A stretch of 17,598 nucleotides of DNA from Bacillota bacterium (GCA_023416895.1 JAEZGQ010000114.1:1-17598); one strand, 5' to 3'; counted from the stretch's first letter, positions 1 to 7,273 are shown. Made by a program: numbers and translations. Notes: generated by a model not told the origin, from the sequence alone.

Positions 1-123
1 GGGATCGATGCGGCCATTGCCGGAGGGTTTTATAGTGTAGGCATTGGCGATGCTTCCACATATGATAGGGCGGATATGAGAATACATCGGTTTGCAGAGG
101 TTTTAAACCTGGTAAACTTGTGA
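1..123 (+). CDS. C-terminal fragment of a HAD-family phosphatase/mutase, beta-phosphoglucomutase-like (5' end outside window)
   Basis: Frame 1 is open from the first base and stops with TGA at 121-123, giving 40 residues. The fragment contains GIDAAIAGGFYSVGIGD followed by ADMRIHRFAEVL. This matches the last Rossmann strand and helix of HAD-superfamily phosphoglucomutases, where the sequence typically reads G-I-x-A-A-x-x-A-G-x-x-x-V-G-I-G and then 'A-D-x-x-x-x-x-x-x-E-L'. Family members interconvert beta-glucose 1-phosphate and glucose 6-phosphate in the cytoplasm, usually beside maltose or trehalose phosphorylases. The catalytic aspartates lie upstream of the window, so the exact substrate cannot be checked; another HAD hydrolase is possible. 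No clear terminator follows directly. Confidence 0.7.
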   Translation, partial: GIDAAIAGGFYSVGIGDASTYDRADMRIHRFAEVLNLVNL

Positions 124-128
124 TCGGT

Positions 129-263
129 TTATCGAGATGAAAGCATTGTAAAAGAAAGCAAGGGGACTCTGTGCGGTTTCGTATGTGGTGATTGTTTGCC
201 GAACTTTATACTGCACAAAGGCGTTGATAACACATTCGCGTAGGTATAGATAACCGGTTCCAT
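129..263 (-). CDS. possible small hypothetical protein, 44 aa
   Basis: A minus-strand ATG at 261-263 has a GGGAGA ribosome-binding site (270-275) six bases upstream. The frame runs 44 codons and stops at 129-131, five bases past the convergent end of the pgmB-like gene. The protein starts MEPVIYTYANVL and has no recognisable domain, signal peptide or membrane segment. I do not recognise it. The only support is the ribosome-binding site and the neat convergent placement, so it may well be a chance frame. Confidence 0.2.
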   Translation of the reverse strand: MEPVIYTYANVLSTPLCSIKFGKQSPHTKPHRVPLLSFTMLSSR

Positions 264-361
264 TATATTTCTCCCTTTAATAAAAATTAGCGCTCGTTGC
301 AAACAAAACGCTATCCTTGTAAACATCAAACCTGATAAAAGCTGATAAATGTATTGCATTG

Positions 362-393
362 CAGCGCCCCTCCGATGTTTCGGAGGGGCGCTG
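362..393. other. perfect 13-bp hairpin without U-tract
   Basis: CAGCGCCCCTCCG (362-374) pairs perfectly with CGGAGGGGCGCTG (381-393) across a six-base loop (ATGTTT). Neither strand continues into a run of T, so it is not a standard intrinsic terminator. It could be a factor-dependent or degenerate terminator for the upstream gene, or an mRNA 3'-end stabiliser. Confidence 0.6.
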
Positions 394-519
394 TGCGATA
401 AAAAGGCAGTGGGTTTATTAAGCATAATTGCAAGCTTAAAGGTTGGAATGAGTCTCAATTGGGTCTTAGAATTCTACAAATTAGTCGTCATTTTTGATTA
501 ACTTAAATCGTTATTATTT

Positions 520-528
520 TGTGATAAT
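520..528 (+). promoter_or_regulatory. candidate extended -10 promoter for the ABC export operon
   Basis: TGTGATAAT reads as an extended -10 (TGn followed by GATAAT). It sits in AT-rich sequence about 165 bases before the first permease start. No -35 box lies at the usual 17-base spacing; TTGATT at 494-499 is too far away. The call rests on the -10 alone. Confidence 0.35.
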
Positions 529-693
529 CTCTCAGGTAAATAGCTAGGGGACATTAATACTTTTATAACTCTCGGAGCAAGCAGCATTAGCAATTGCAGG
601 GGTCTTAATTTTTGCAGTTTAGATGCAAGAAGTCTTACTTAATGGTTTGGCGCGACAGCGAGTTTCACAACGCGAAGAAACGAGGTCACAGTG

Positions 694-2607
694 ATGAAGC
701 CGAATGTATTCTTACAGTCAACGTTTCGCAAACCGATACAAACACTGCTGCTTTTGCTACTGATAGGTTTCTCAGCGTTTGGATTTGTATCGAGCACCAC
801 TGAGTATTGGATTGTCAAAGAGGAAACGCGACGTACCAGTGAATACTATCAAAGTGTTGGTGTGTTGCTGCCTTCTGATCCCGGGCAAACAGATGTAACG
901 GAAGGCGCGCTGTATCTGGCGAACAATCCACATATTGCTATCTCGGATTGGCGGCGGGTAGCAATAGGTTTAATGCCAGAAGGGATGAGCAATGCGGATA
1001 CCGATGGGACTTATGCCAATAGCGAATTGTACTATGAGGACTCGGGCTATCCCATGACTTATATCAACGATGTACTGTTTTACGGCACGCTAAAAAGTGT
1101 GAAAATCCTATTCAAACCCAATGAAGATATGTTTGAGTTCAACGTGGATACGGTTCTTGCTGGTCGCACTGAATATATCAGAGCTGGAAAGATAAATGTA
1201 CGGAGCTTGCGTTCCGTTTCTTCGGAGGTATTACAATCTAACGACATTCATAAGCCGTCGGAAGCGATTGCCTCTTCACCGTCTCCAACTCCCACTTCAT
1301 CGGAAGTAGGAACAGAGCCCTCGGCTGAGATGTTGGCTGCCGATCCGTTTCTTGGATTGCAAGCCGATGCACGCTACTTGATACGCGCACGTTATGACAG
1401 TGCAAATAGAGCATTGTATATAATAAAATTACAACCCGGCGGTCCAGCGTACTTGACGGTAGAGGATGACAGCATAAATGCTTTGGAAAGCGGTAAACTC
1501 GACAAGCTAAGATCCGATATGGAGCTTTTGCAGTTCAACCACCGAAGCATGACGCTCATTTCTACACAAAATATGAATGCCATCCCATCACGGTGGGAGG
1601 GGGAACGGCAGCTTGGTCTCTCGCAAGGGCGCTGGCTGAGCGAAAACGACACCACAGAGCAGCGCTATGTATGCATGGTGCATGAGGATTTTGCGACAAA
1701 ATATGGACTTTCTTTGGGCGATGTCATTCCGCTCCAACTGTTTGATAACCGACAAAAAGGTCTTGTAGCCCATGGTCTCGCCAATTGTAACCGGACAGAA
1801 AGCAGTGTCCTAAGCATATATGCCTATTTTGAGTTTACAGGATATATGACAGCCGAGGCACTCAATACGTCTGCGTTTATAGAGAATCCACAGAAATATG
1901 AAATTGTCGGCATCTATAACCTTCGTACTGAAAAAACCGCAACGAGCGACAACAACGTTATGTACATCCCTGAACCCTGTATGCCGGCTGAATTTGGTGG
2001 TTATACGCTCACGGTCGCAGATAAAAACCTATATAGTTTTGTACTGCATTCCTATAAGGAGATGGATGCATTTCAGGAAGAAACGCAGGCAGCGCTGAAA
2101 GAAATGGGGTTGCGTGTGTCATTTATTGATAACAACGCGCAGGTGTTTGGTGAAAGCATGGAATCACTAGGAACGGCTAAGTTGCTTTCGTTAATCATCT
2201 ACGCATTGCTGCTGCTGCTGGCGTTGGCTTTGACGGTTTTTCTATACCTCCGGCTGCGTCAAAAGGAATACGCCATTCAACGCGCACTTGGGCTGCCGTA
2301 CAGAAACGCTCGAAGCGCACTGCACTCCCCAATTGCGATCATTGGAGTGGCTGGGATTTGCGCAGGCGGACTGTTGGGATGGGATTATGCGCTAAAACAA
2401 GCATCAGAATCTCTCGCCGGAGTACAACAGGGGATTCTGGAATCTTACGCTCCCCCCTCATGGATTTTGCTCATAGCACTCTGTTTGGCTGTATTCGTTA
2501 TTCTTGTACTTTTTGTACGTGTGGGTTCAATTTATTTTTCAAGGTGTTCTGTATTGACGCTTCTGCATGGAAGCAGTGCCGCGAAGCGAGGAAAAAAGCA
2601 TGGGTAA
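694..2607 (+). CDS. ABC transporter permease, FtsX/MacB-like, large extracytoplasmic domain
   Basis: A 637-residue membrane component of a three-gene ABC system. I place the start at ATG 694 rather than GTG 691 because GAGG at 682-685 is 8 bases away. One membrane segment lies near residues 14-35, followed by an extracytoplasmic domain of about 460 residues. Three more membrane segments fill the C-terminus, the first at about 497-518. The cytoplasmic sequence after it, RQKEYAIQRALGLP, is the FtsX-domain signature around the coupling helix. This four-segment layout is typical of type VII (MacB/FtsX/LolCE) systems, which act by mechanotransmission rather than by a classic channel. A Ser/Pro/Thr-rich stretch near residues 192-210 (SSPSPTPTSSE) looks like a flexible linker. 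The last eight bases overlap the next gene, implying coupled translation. Cargo unknown; peptide, lipid or antimicrobial export are the usual roles. Confidence 0.8.
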   Translation: MKPNVFLQSTFRKPIQTLLLLLLIGFSAFGFVSSTTEYWIVKEETRRTSEYYQSVGVLLPSDPGQTDVTEGALYLANNPHIAISDWRRVAIGLMPEGMSNADTDGTYANSELYYEDSGYPMTYINDVLFYGTLKSVKILFKPNEDMFEFNVDTVLAGRTEYIRAGKINVRSLRSVSSEVLQSNDIHKPSEAIASSPSPTPTSSEVGTEPSAEMLAADPFLGLQADARYLIRARYDSANRALYIIKLQPGGPAYLTVEDDSINALESGKLDKLRSDMELLQFNHRSMTLISTQNMNAIPSRWEGERQLGLSQGRWLSENDTTEQRYVCMVHEDFATKYGLSLGDVIPLQLFDNRQKGLVAHGLANCNRTESSVLSIYAYFEFTGYMTAEALNTSAFIENPQKYEIVGIYNLRTEKTATSDNNVMYIPEPCMPAEFGGYTLTVADKNLYSFVLHSYKEMDAFQEETQAALKEMGLRVSFIDNNAQVFGESMESLGTAKLLSLIIYALLLLLALALTVFLYLRLRQKEYAIQRALGLPYRNARSALHSPIAIIGVAGICAGGLLGWDYALKQASESLAGVQQGILESYAPPSWILLIALCLAVFVILVLFVRVGSIYFSRCSVLTLLHGSSAAKRGKKHG

Positions 2608-3871
2608 AATGAGTTCGACAGGATATGGGAGTAAAGAGAGCCGTTCTATGGCATGGGAATTTGTGTATTCTCATTTGCTGCGTGCACCTGCAAAATCGGT
2701 ACTTTCCATGATGATCGCCATTGTCTTCATCTTCGCTATGGGCTTTCTTAGCATGTTGATCTTCAGAAATGAACAGGAAATAGACAATCTCTACAAGATG
2801 GCAGAAATTGATGCGGAACTGGTTCCATCAGATAGCATGGCTTTTCAAGCGGGGGACTCCATACACATTAAAACGATAAGCGATCTATTGGAAAGCGGCT
2901 GTTTCAAGAACACAAACGTCCAGTTAGACGTAAAACAAGCGCTTTGGCTAAGGGAGGAAAAGGCAGGGGATTTCCTGGTCATGCGCGCTCTAGCGGAGGA
3001 GCAGCCGCTGCCTTTTCAATGGAAAGAAACCACCATATCCTATGCACACGGATGGAACGAAAGCTGCTTTTCCGTAGATTGGGGTACACCAACCGATCCC
3101 TTACCCATCTTTGTAAATGAAGGGCTGCTTGCGCAGACGGGGCTTAAAATGGGCGCAGAAGTGCTGTTGACACAAACAGGTATCAGTTTAGAAGACACCA
3201 TGCTGCCCGATGCAGAGCCTGTCATTCCCGCCGTCATTGCAGGAACATATATCATGCAGGAAAGGATCGCAGCCACAAATAGTTCAATTACAACCATCTT
3301 GTTCCCACTCTCCGGCGTTGCTCGTTTCACCTCAGTGAAGGGTTATGCTTCGGCGGAATTTGTGATTAACCCCGACTACAACCGGACGCTGAGCGAACTG
3401 AGCGAAAGTACAGAAAAGATATTGAATACCAATCACGGCAAGATTCCGTTCCGTCTGCTCATCTGGGATGAGGAAATACGCGCAGTTGTAAGACCCATGG
3501 AGCGCACGTTATCCTTGCTATCGGTACTATATCCCGTTACAACGGCGATTGCCACGGGAATAGCTGCAGCGTTAGCGTGCCTCATGGTTTTCCAAAACGC
3601 AAAGACTGCCGCTATTATGCGTGTTACAGGAATGAATAAACGACGCTCACTTTGGTTACAGGTTGTGGAGCAACTGATGCCATGTGCAATCGGACTGGTG
3701 ATCGGGCTGCTTCTATGTGTTATTTTGCTGAGAACCACGAAAACAAGTAGTTTCCTGCCTCTTTTATTGCGTGCTGGGTTGTATCTTATGGGATGCGCCG
3801 TTGGGTCCATGATCGCCGGCCTTTCAACAACAAACCGTGCACCTTTGGATTTGTTACAAGTAAAAGAATAA
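2600..3871 (+). CDS. ABC transporter permease, FtsX/MacB-like, second subunit
   Basis: A 423-residue partner of the upstream permease. The ORF is open from 2567, but ATG 2600 has GAGG at 2588-2591 and overlaps the upstream stop (ATGGGTAA), so I take 2600. The topology matches its partner: one membrane segment near residues 33-55, an extracytoplasmic domain of about 245 residues, then three C-terminal segments starting near 300, 357 and 388. The sequence AAIMRVTGMNKRRSLWLQ corresponds to the FtsX coupling region. The two permeases differ strongly in length and sequence, so the transporter is a heterodimer with one large and one small outer domain. The ATPase gene follows after about 34 bases. 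Confidence 0.78.
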   Translation: MGKMSSTGYGSKESRSMAWEFVYSHLLRAPAKSVLSMMIAIVFIFAMGFLSMLIFRNEQEIDNLYKMAEIDAELVPSDSMAFQAGDSIHIKTISDLLESGCFKNTNVQLDVKQALWLREEKAGDFLVMRALAEEQPLPFQWKETTISYAHGWNESCFSVDWGTPTDPLPIFVNEGLLAQTGLKMGAEVLLTQTGISLEDTMLPDAEPVIPAVIAGTYIMQERIAATNSSITTILFPLSGVARFTSVKGYASAEFVINPDYNRTLSELSESTEKILNTNHGKIPFRLLIWDEEIRAVVRPMERTLSLLSVLYPVTTAIATGIAAALACLMVFQNAKTAAIMRVTGMNKRRSLWLQVVEQLMPCAIGLVIGLLLCVILLRTTKTSSFLPLLLRAGLYLMGCAVGSMIAGLSTTNRAPLDLLQVKE

Positions 3872-3905
3872 GCATTCGTGGAAGCATAATTTGGAGGTAG
3901 CTGTA

Positions 3906-4586
3906 ATGGCCGAGTTAAAATTGGAGAATGTAAGTTACCGCTATAAAAACAGCGATCGCAACGCCTTACAGAATGTGAACTGCACATTTAACGAAGGAGC
4001 ATTAAGCGCCGTCATCGGTACAAGCGGGAGTGGAAAAACAACACTCCTCTCAATCATGGCAGGACTTGATAAGCCGGCTACGGGCAAGGTATACGTTGAC
4101 GGAGAAGATGTTTTTTCACTCGATCTAGATCTTTATCGCAGAGAATATGTATCAATGATTTTTCAGGCATTTCAGCTGTTTCCAATGCTGACGGCGCTGG
4201 AAAATGTAAGCTATCCTCTACGGCTAAACGGGGCAAATAAGGAGCAAGCCGTTGCTCGTGCACGAATGTTGTTAGAGGCGGTGGATATCAGTACCGAAAA
4301 GCATGGACGGTATCCGTCCAATCTTTCTGGTGGTGAGCAGCAACGTGTCGCCATTGCCCGTGCATTGGCTTCCGGCGCGCGTGTGCTGCTTGCAGACGAG
4401 CCTACAGGGAACTTAGACTCAGCCAATGGTGAGAACGTTATTAACATATTGCGCCGATTGGCACACGACGAGGGATACTGCGTGATTGTAGTTACACACA
4501 ATAGCAGCATAGCTGAGAATTCGGATGCTGTCTTTTCTATGAAAGAAGGCGTATTACATGAATCCACTGTTTCAGCAAATCAGTGA
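3906..4586 (+). CDS. ABC transporter ATP-binding protein, MacB/LolD-type
   Basis: A 226-residue nucleotide-binding subunit. The frame can be read from TTG 3891, but GGAGG at 3893-3897 is the ribosome-binding site for ATG 3906, which I use. Visible motifs are Walker A GTSGSGKT (38-45), the Q-loop glutamine in FQAFQLFP (Q87), the signature LSGGEQQR (140-147), Walker B VLLADEP ending in E165, the D-loop GNLD, and the switch histidine in VVTH (H198). The FQAFQLFP and ADEPTGNLD wording is typical of ATPases that power FtsX-like permeases (LolD, MacB, FtsE, BceA). It is intact at the key residues and is the last gene before a strong terminator, so it presumably serves the two preceding permeases. 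Confidence 0.93.
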   Translation: MAELKLENVSYRYKNSDRNALQNVNCTFNEGALSAVIGTSGSGKTTLLSIMAGLDKPATGKVYVDGEDVFSLDLDLYRREYVSMIFQAFQLFPMLTALENVSYPLRLNGANKEQAVARARMLLEAVDISTEKHGRYPSNLSGGEQQRVAIARALASGARVLLADEPTGNLDSANGENVINILRRLAHDEGYCVIVVTHNSSIAENSDAVFSMKEGVLHESTVSANQ

Positions 4587-4884
4587 TTGCAATCCGTCGT
4601 GCAAAACGGCAAGATGCCCATTGAAGTGACAATCCTTCCGCCGTTTGTGGCGCTGTAGTACAAGGGTGGCACAACCGTGCCGAACACAGTCGACGCACCA
4701 TTTTGAAGAAGGGTAGGCATTGGACCCCAAAATGTAAAAGGGCGGCTCTGTGCCGCCCTTTTTAAAGCTTAAGTTCATCTTGGATAATTAGATCGGAGCA
4801 AGTGCTTTTAGCTGCTCCGCTCCCGGTTCATCTTTACCGACATGATGCACCAAAAGTTAAACGATATCCATAAAAAAGTCGGAA
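4587..4884. other. convergent intergenic region
   Basis: About 300 bases separate the ATPase gene from the minus-strand DUF624 gene. Apart from the bidirectional terminator at 4736-4763 I see no gene or RNA. Short frames here lack ribosome-binding sites and protein-like sequence. Confidence 0.5.
4736..4763. terminator. bidirectional intrinsic terminator
   Basis: GGGCGGC (4740-4746) pairs with GCCGCCC (4752-4758) around a TCTGT loop. It is followed by TTTTT on the plus strand and preceded by AAAA (4736-4739), which gives a U-run on the minus strand. It lies between the convergent ABC operon and the DUF624 gene and can end both transcripts. Confidence 0.88.
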
Positions 4885-5502
4885 TCAGGCGTTGTCCTCC
4901 GTTGAAAATTCCTTGGCAAAGTAAGCTTCGAGCACCATGGTGCTTATGTAGCAGCAACCGCCTGGGAGCAGCAGTAGACAGGCAGGGAAGCGAAGTACGA
5001 ACCAGCCCGCGACGAACAGTAGCAAGAAGCATGTGAGGGATGTGAGCAGGTGCCTCAGAGCCAGCATCAGCCCCAGTTTCGCACAGCGGAAACCTCCAAG
5101 TTTGCAATGCTCAAAGGTCGGGAATATAAAGCAGCCGACAACGCCGAGAAGGATCAGCATGCCTGTGTAGACGTAGCTTAAAAGCATCCATGTTTGTGAT
5201 GAAACGGCGAGTATGTTGGAAAATCGAATGCAGAATACCAGCACGATTGCCAGCAGCAGATAAACGGTACCAATCGGTGCGCTGCGCCTGAAATTGGCTT
5301 TAAAAGAGGTAAAAAATACCGAAAAAAACTTGCCTTCACCCTGCCGCGCCGATCTGAGTATGGCATGGTACATGGCGACGGTGGCAGGGCCAAAGGGGAT
5401 AATCAACGCGCTTAAAAACACCCATAATACGCTTACGCCGACGATGCGCAGAAAGTTGAGACTTCGTTCTAGGCGTTTGATCGCCTTATCCTTTTCCGAC
5501 AA
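4885..5502 (-). CDS. DUF624 family membrane protein (YesL-like)
   Basis: A 205-residue integral membrane protein read from a TTG start. The start is fixed by AGGAGG (complement of 5512-5517) nine bases upstream; no other start lies near a ribosome-binding site. The N-terminal part, with a Trp-rich hydrophobic segment followed by FGPATVAMYHAI (GPAT at 38-41), matches DUF624 proteins. Further hydrophobic segments lie near 75-95, 105-130 and 150-195. The biochemical role of DUF624 is unknown. YesL of Bacillus subtilis sits in a rhamnogalacturonan locus beside a sugar ABC importer, and other members often accompany such importers. Here it is 63 bases downstream of the esterase pseudogene on the same strand, so it is probably driven by the 5952-5980 promoter and controlled by the operator at 5918-5930. 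Confidence 0.72.
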   Translation of the reverse strand: MSEKDKAIKRLERSLNFLRIVGVSVLWVFLSALIIPFGPATVAMYHAILRSARQGEGKFFSVFFTSFKANFRRSAPIGTVYLLLAIVLVFCIRFSNILAVSSQTWMLLSYVYTGMLILLGVVGCFIFPTFEHCKLGGFRCAKLGLMLALRHLLTSLTCFLLLFVAGWFVLRFPACLLLLPGGCCYISTMVLEAYFAKEFSTEDNA

Positions 5503-5565
5503 GTTGGAGCACCTCCTAAAATTTGCGATTCTCCTGCCACGTGGTTAGGTTCACACACGGGGAAA

Positions 5566-5882
5566 CTAAAAACAAGATGTATCCCAATCTAGCTCGTACA
5601 TACCGGGAGGTTCTCCCCAAAAGCATTGCGTTTCGTTCGCTTCCGTGATATGGCTACCATTTGCGTACAATGGGACCGTCTGCTTTGCCTGCCATGGCAA
5701 AATTCGTCCAAAGGGTGTTCATTGCCTGGTATGCGTAAAGCCGACACTCGTCATCGGTCGCCGGCTAGCTACCGAAAGTATACCATAGATCCGCACAATA
5801 GAACGCGCCGTTGCGTGATATACCGTCGTTATCGGCAAGCTGGCGGTTGGACGGGAAAACTTTTAGCGATTCTGATGCTCAT
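5566..5882 (-). pseudogene. decayed type-B carboxylesterase (internal deletion, stops, frameshift)
   Basis: No long frame exists here, but a minus-strand translation shows the C-terminus of a type-B carboxylesterase (alpha/beta hydrolase). NGAFYCADLWYTFGS corresponds to the family's GAFH-AD-LWYTFG block with the usual catalytic-His region. After an in-frame TAG (5765-5767) come YQAMNTLWTNFAMAGKADGP and RKW, matching 'YWTNFAKTGDPNGP...W'. After another TAG (5654-5656) come PYHGSERNAMLLG and, in a shifted frame, GEPPGMYELDWD, ending at 5566-5568. The 5' end survives too: AGAGGAAGG (5887-5895) precedes ATG 5880-5882, which encodes MSIRIAK. A full family member has about 500 residues; only about 105 codons remain. 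I infer one large internal deletion just after the start, plus later point damage. The catalytic Ser region is gone, so no activity is possible. Confidence 0.72.
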
Positions 5883-5917
5883 AAATCCTTCCTCTGAGGA
5901 CAAACCAAGATTAAGCC

Positions 5918-5930
5918 TGAAAACGTTTGC
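5918..5930 (+). promoter_or_regulatory. LacI-family operator O1 (cre-like)
   Basis: TGAAAACGTTTGC is identical to O3 at 7261-7273 and one of three related sites in the window. Its near-palindromic core centred on CG is typical of LacI-family operators and also fits the CcpA cre consensus. It lies about 15-27 bases downstream of the predicted start of the minus-strand transcript, between that promoter and the esterase remnant's ribosome-binding site. Confidence 0.7.
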
Positions 5931-5951
5931 TATATGCTGCCGAATGAATAC

Positions 5952-5980
5952 AGTATATCTAAAATAAAAGCACGCTGCAA
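5952..5980 (-). promoter_or_regulatory. sigma-A promoter for the minus-strand esterase remnant and DUF624 gene
   Basis: On the minus strand, TTGCAG (complement of 5975-5980) is followed after exactly 17 bases by TATACT (complement of 5952-5957). Operator O1, a ribosome-binding site and an ATG follow in order, as expected of a repressible promoter. Confidence 0.65.
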
Positions 5981-6047
5981 GCCGTGAAAGCAGTTGCAAT
6001 AGCGTATAGGGAACTAAATTTGTCCTAGAAATTTGTATAGAACTATA

Positions 6048-6076
6048 TTGACAATCGTAAAATCCGTTGCTATGAT
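6048..6076 (+). promoter_or_regulatory. sigma-A promoter of the lacI-family regulator gene
   Basis: TTGACA (6048-6053), a 17-base spacer, then TATGAT (6071-6076): a near-perfect sigma-A promoter. The predicted start lies near 6083, inside operator O2, leaving a leader of only about 20 bases before the ATG at 6105. Confidence 0.85.
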
Positions 6077-6079
6077 TAA

Positions 6080-6092
6080 GAAAACGATTTCA
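6080..6092 (-). promoter_or_regulatory. LacI-family operator O2 at the regulator's own start site
   Basis: Read on the minus strand this is TGAAATCGTTTTC, matching O1 and O3 at 11 of 13 positions with the CG centre conserved. It covers the predicted transcription start of the regulator gene and ends just before its GGGAGGG ribosome-binding site (6093-6099), so a bound protein would block expression. Autoregulation is the simplest reading; CcpA could also bind. Confidence 0.65.
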
Positions 6093-6104
6093 GGGAGGGT
6101 CGAT

Positions 6105-7136
6105 ATGGGCGTTACGATTCGGGACGTAGCCCGCCATGCCGGGGTTTCGATTTCTACCGTATCGCGCGTGCTCAACGAGAAGGGCATCGTCGTTCCCGAA
6201 AAGGAGCGGCGCGTGCTCGAAGCCGCGGAAGAGCTTCAGTTTGTTCCCAGCGCAATTGCGCAATCGTTAAAACAGCGAAAAACCAAGACAATTGGCCTTT
6301 TGGCCTCTGATTTTAGCGTTTCATTTTTTACCGGTGTGCTTCGTGTGCTCGAAAACGGTATAAGGCAGGAAGGCTATCAGATCCTGAGTGCAAATATTTA
6401 TGACAGCAGCGAGACCGAGGCGCGCCTGATTGAGAACATGAAGCGGAGTAGGGTAGACGCTCTGATCGTGAACTCTACAGGGAAAAACGACGAAAAGCTT
6501 GCGGAGCTTCAAAGCTCAGGGCTTCCTATTCTCTGCTACGACCGCCATCCGAAAAACCGCGAGTTCCCTGCGGTCTATGTTGACAAAAAGCAAGGCATTT
6601 ACGACCTCCTTGTCTATTTTTACAACCTCGGACACCGCAGGATCTGCTTCATCTCAGGTCCGAGCAGCCTTTCCACCAACGTGGACCGGCAGTTGGGGAT
6701 TGAGAAGTTCATCAAGGATTATAACATTTCTTCGGAAGATATTACTTGCTATTATTCGCAGTTTTCTGAAGATTTTGGCTATCAAGTATTTCAAGAGACC
6801 GTCTACGGGGAAAACGCCCCCACTGCCTATATTACAGGAAGTATCGCCCTTGCGGAAGGCATCATGCTCTATTGCAGCGCACAGGGCATTAGCATCCCGC
6901 GCGACGTTTCTCTCGCATCGTTTGGTACGTTCCGCCACGCAAACCTTGTTAGGCCTACCCTTGTCCATGTGGACGATGAATATCGGGCCATCGGCGAGCA
7001 GTTGCTCAACTGGATTCGCGTGATTGCCGAAGGCAAAAAGCCTCTCCTTCACTCCAGTGAAAAGGTAATTCCCGCGCGCCTCGTTTTAGGCGAGTCCAGC
7101 GGAGTTCCACGCAGCGGGTCCATTCAAAGAAGTTGA
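6105..7136 (+). CDS. LacI-family transcriptional regulator
   Basis: A 343-residue DNA-binding repressor. The frame is open from 6033, but that start lies upstream of the promoter. ATG 6105 with GGGAGGG at 6093-6099 gives the canonical N-terminus. The helix-turn-helix VTIRDVARHAGVSISTVSRVLN spans residues 3-24, the hinge helix is near 48-56 (PSAIAQSLKQ), and the ligand domain begins at TIGLL (62-66). The rest has the periplasmic-binding-protein fold of the family, including GHRRICFISGP and a C-terminal P-x-L-V-H-V-D segment. Such proteins release DNA, or occasionally bind it, when a pathway sugar or sugar phosphate is present. Its position beside a sugar operon with matching operators at three promoter regions suggests a local regulator. 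The inducer cannot be predicted. Confidence 0.92.
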   Translation: MGVTIRDVARHAGVSISTVSRVLNEKGIVVPEKERRVLEAAEELQFVPSAIAQSLKQRKTKTIGLLASDFSVSFFTGVLRVLENGIRQEGYQILSANIYDSSETEARLIENMKRSRVDALIVNSTGKNDEKLAELQSSGLPILCYDRHPKNREFPAVYVDKKQGIYDLLVYFYNLGHRRICFISGPSSLSTNVDRQLGIEKFIKDYNISSEDITCYYSQFSEDFGYQVFQETVYGENAPTAYITGSIALAEGIMLYCSAQGISIPRDVSLASFGTFRHANLVRPTLVHVDDEYRAIGEQLLNWIRVIAEGKKPLLHSSEKVIPARLVLGESSGVPRSGSIQRS

Positions 7137-7260
7137 TTCTTTTTCCAGCTTTGCCATTCCATCTTCTTATCATCTAAAGCAAAGCGAAATAAACCAGAAC
7201 AAAGCCATAAAACAGGCATGCTTCTAGAAAGCATCATAATATGAATTATTTCACATGTAC

Positions 7261-7273
7261 TGAAAACGTTTGC
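7261..7273 (+). promoter_or_regulatory. LacI-family operator O3 upstream of the sugar operon
   Basis: TGAAAACGTTTGC, an exact 13-base copy of O1, lies about 140 bases before the binding-protein start, in the 278-base gap after lacI. No convincing -35/-10 pair is visible around it; TTGCAA (7270-7275) with TATGCA (7291-7296) is a weak candidate with a 15-base spacer. An imperfect palindrome (ATGCTT-CTAG-AAAGCAT) lies just upstream at about 7218-7234. Confidence 0.7.

Larger units (their letters stand above)
264..693. other. non-coding spacer between the pgmB-like gene and the ABC operon
   Basis: This is about 430 bases without a credible gene. It holds a strong 13-bp hairpin (362-393), an AT-rich stretch with an extended -10 element (520-528), and an apparent leader of about 150 bases in front of the first permease gene. 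I found no tRNA or riboswitch-like structure. The overlapping short frames have no ribosome-binding site or coding character. Confidence 0.5.

Noticed and set aside
3433..3987. Minus-strand frame of 184 codons over the second permease and the ATPase start
   Set aside because: It is antisense to genes with clear motifs and ribosome-binding sites.
5626..5967. Plus-strand frame of 113 codons in front of the lacI gene
   Set aside because: It runs antisense to the carboxylesterase remnant and across the minus-strand promoter and operator. No ribosome-binding site or protein-like pattern supports it.
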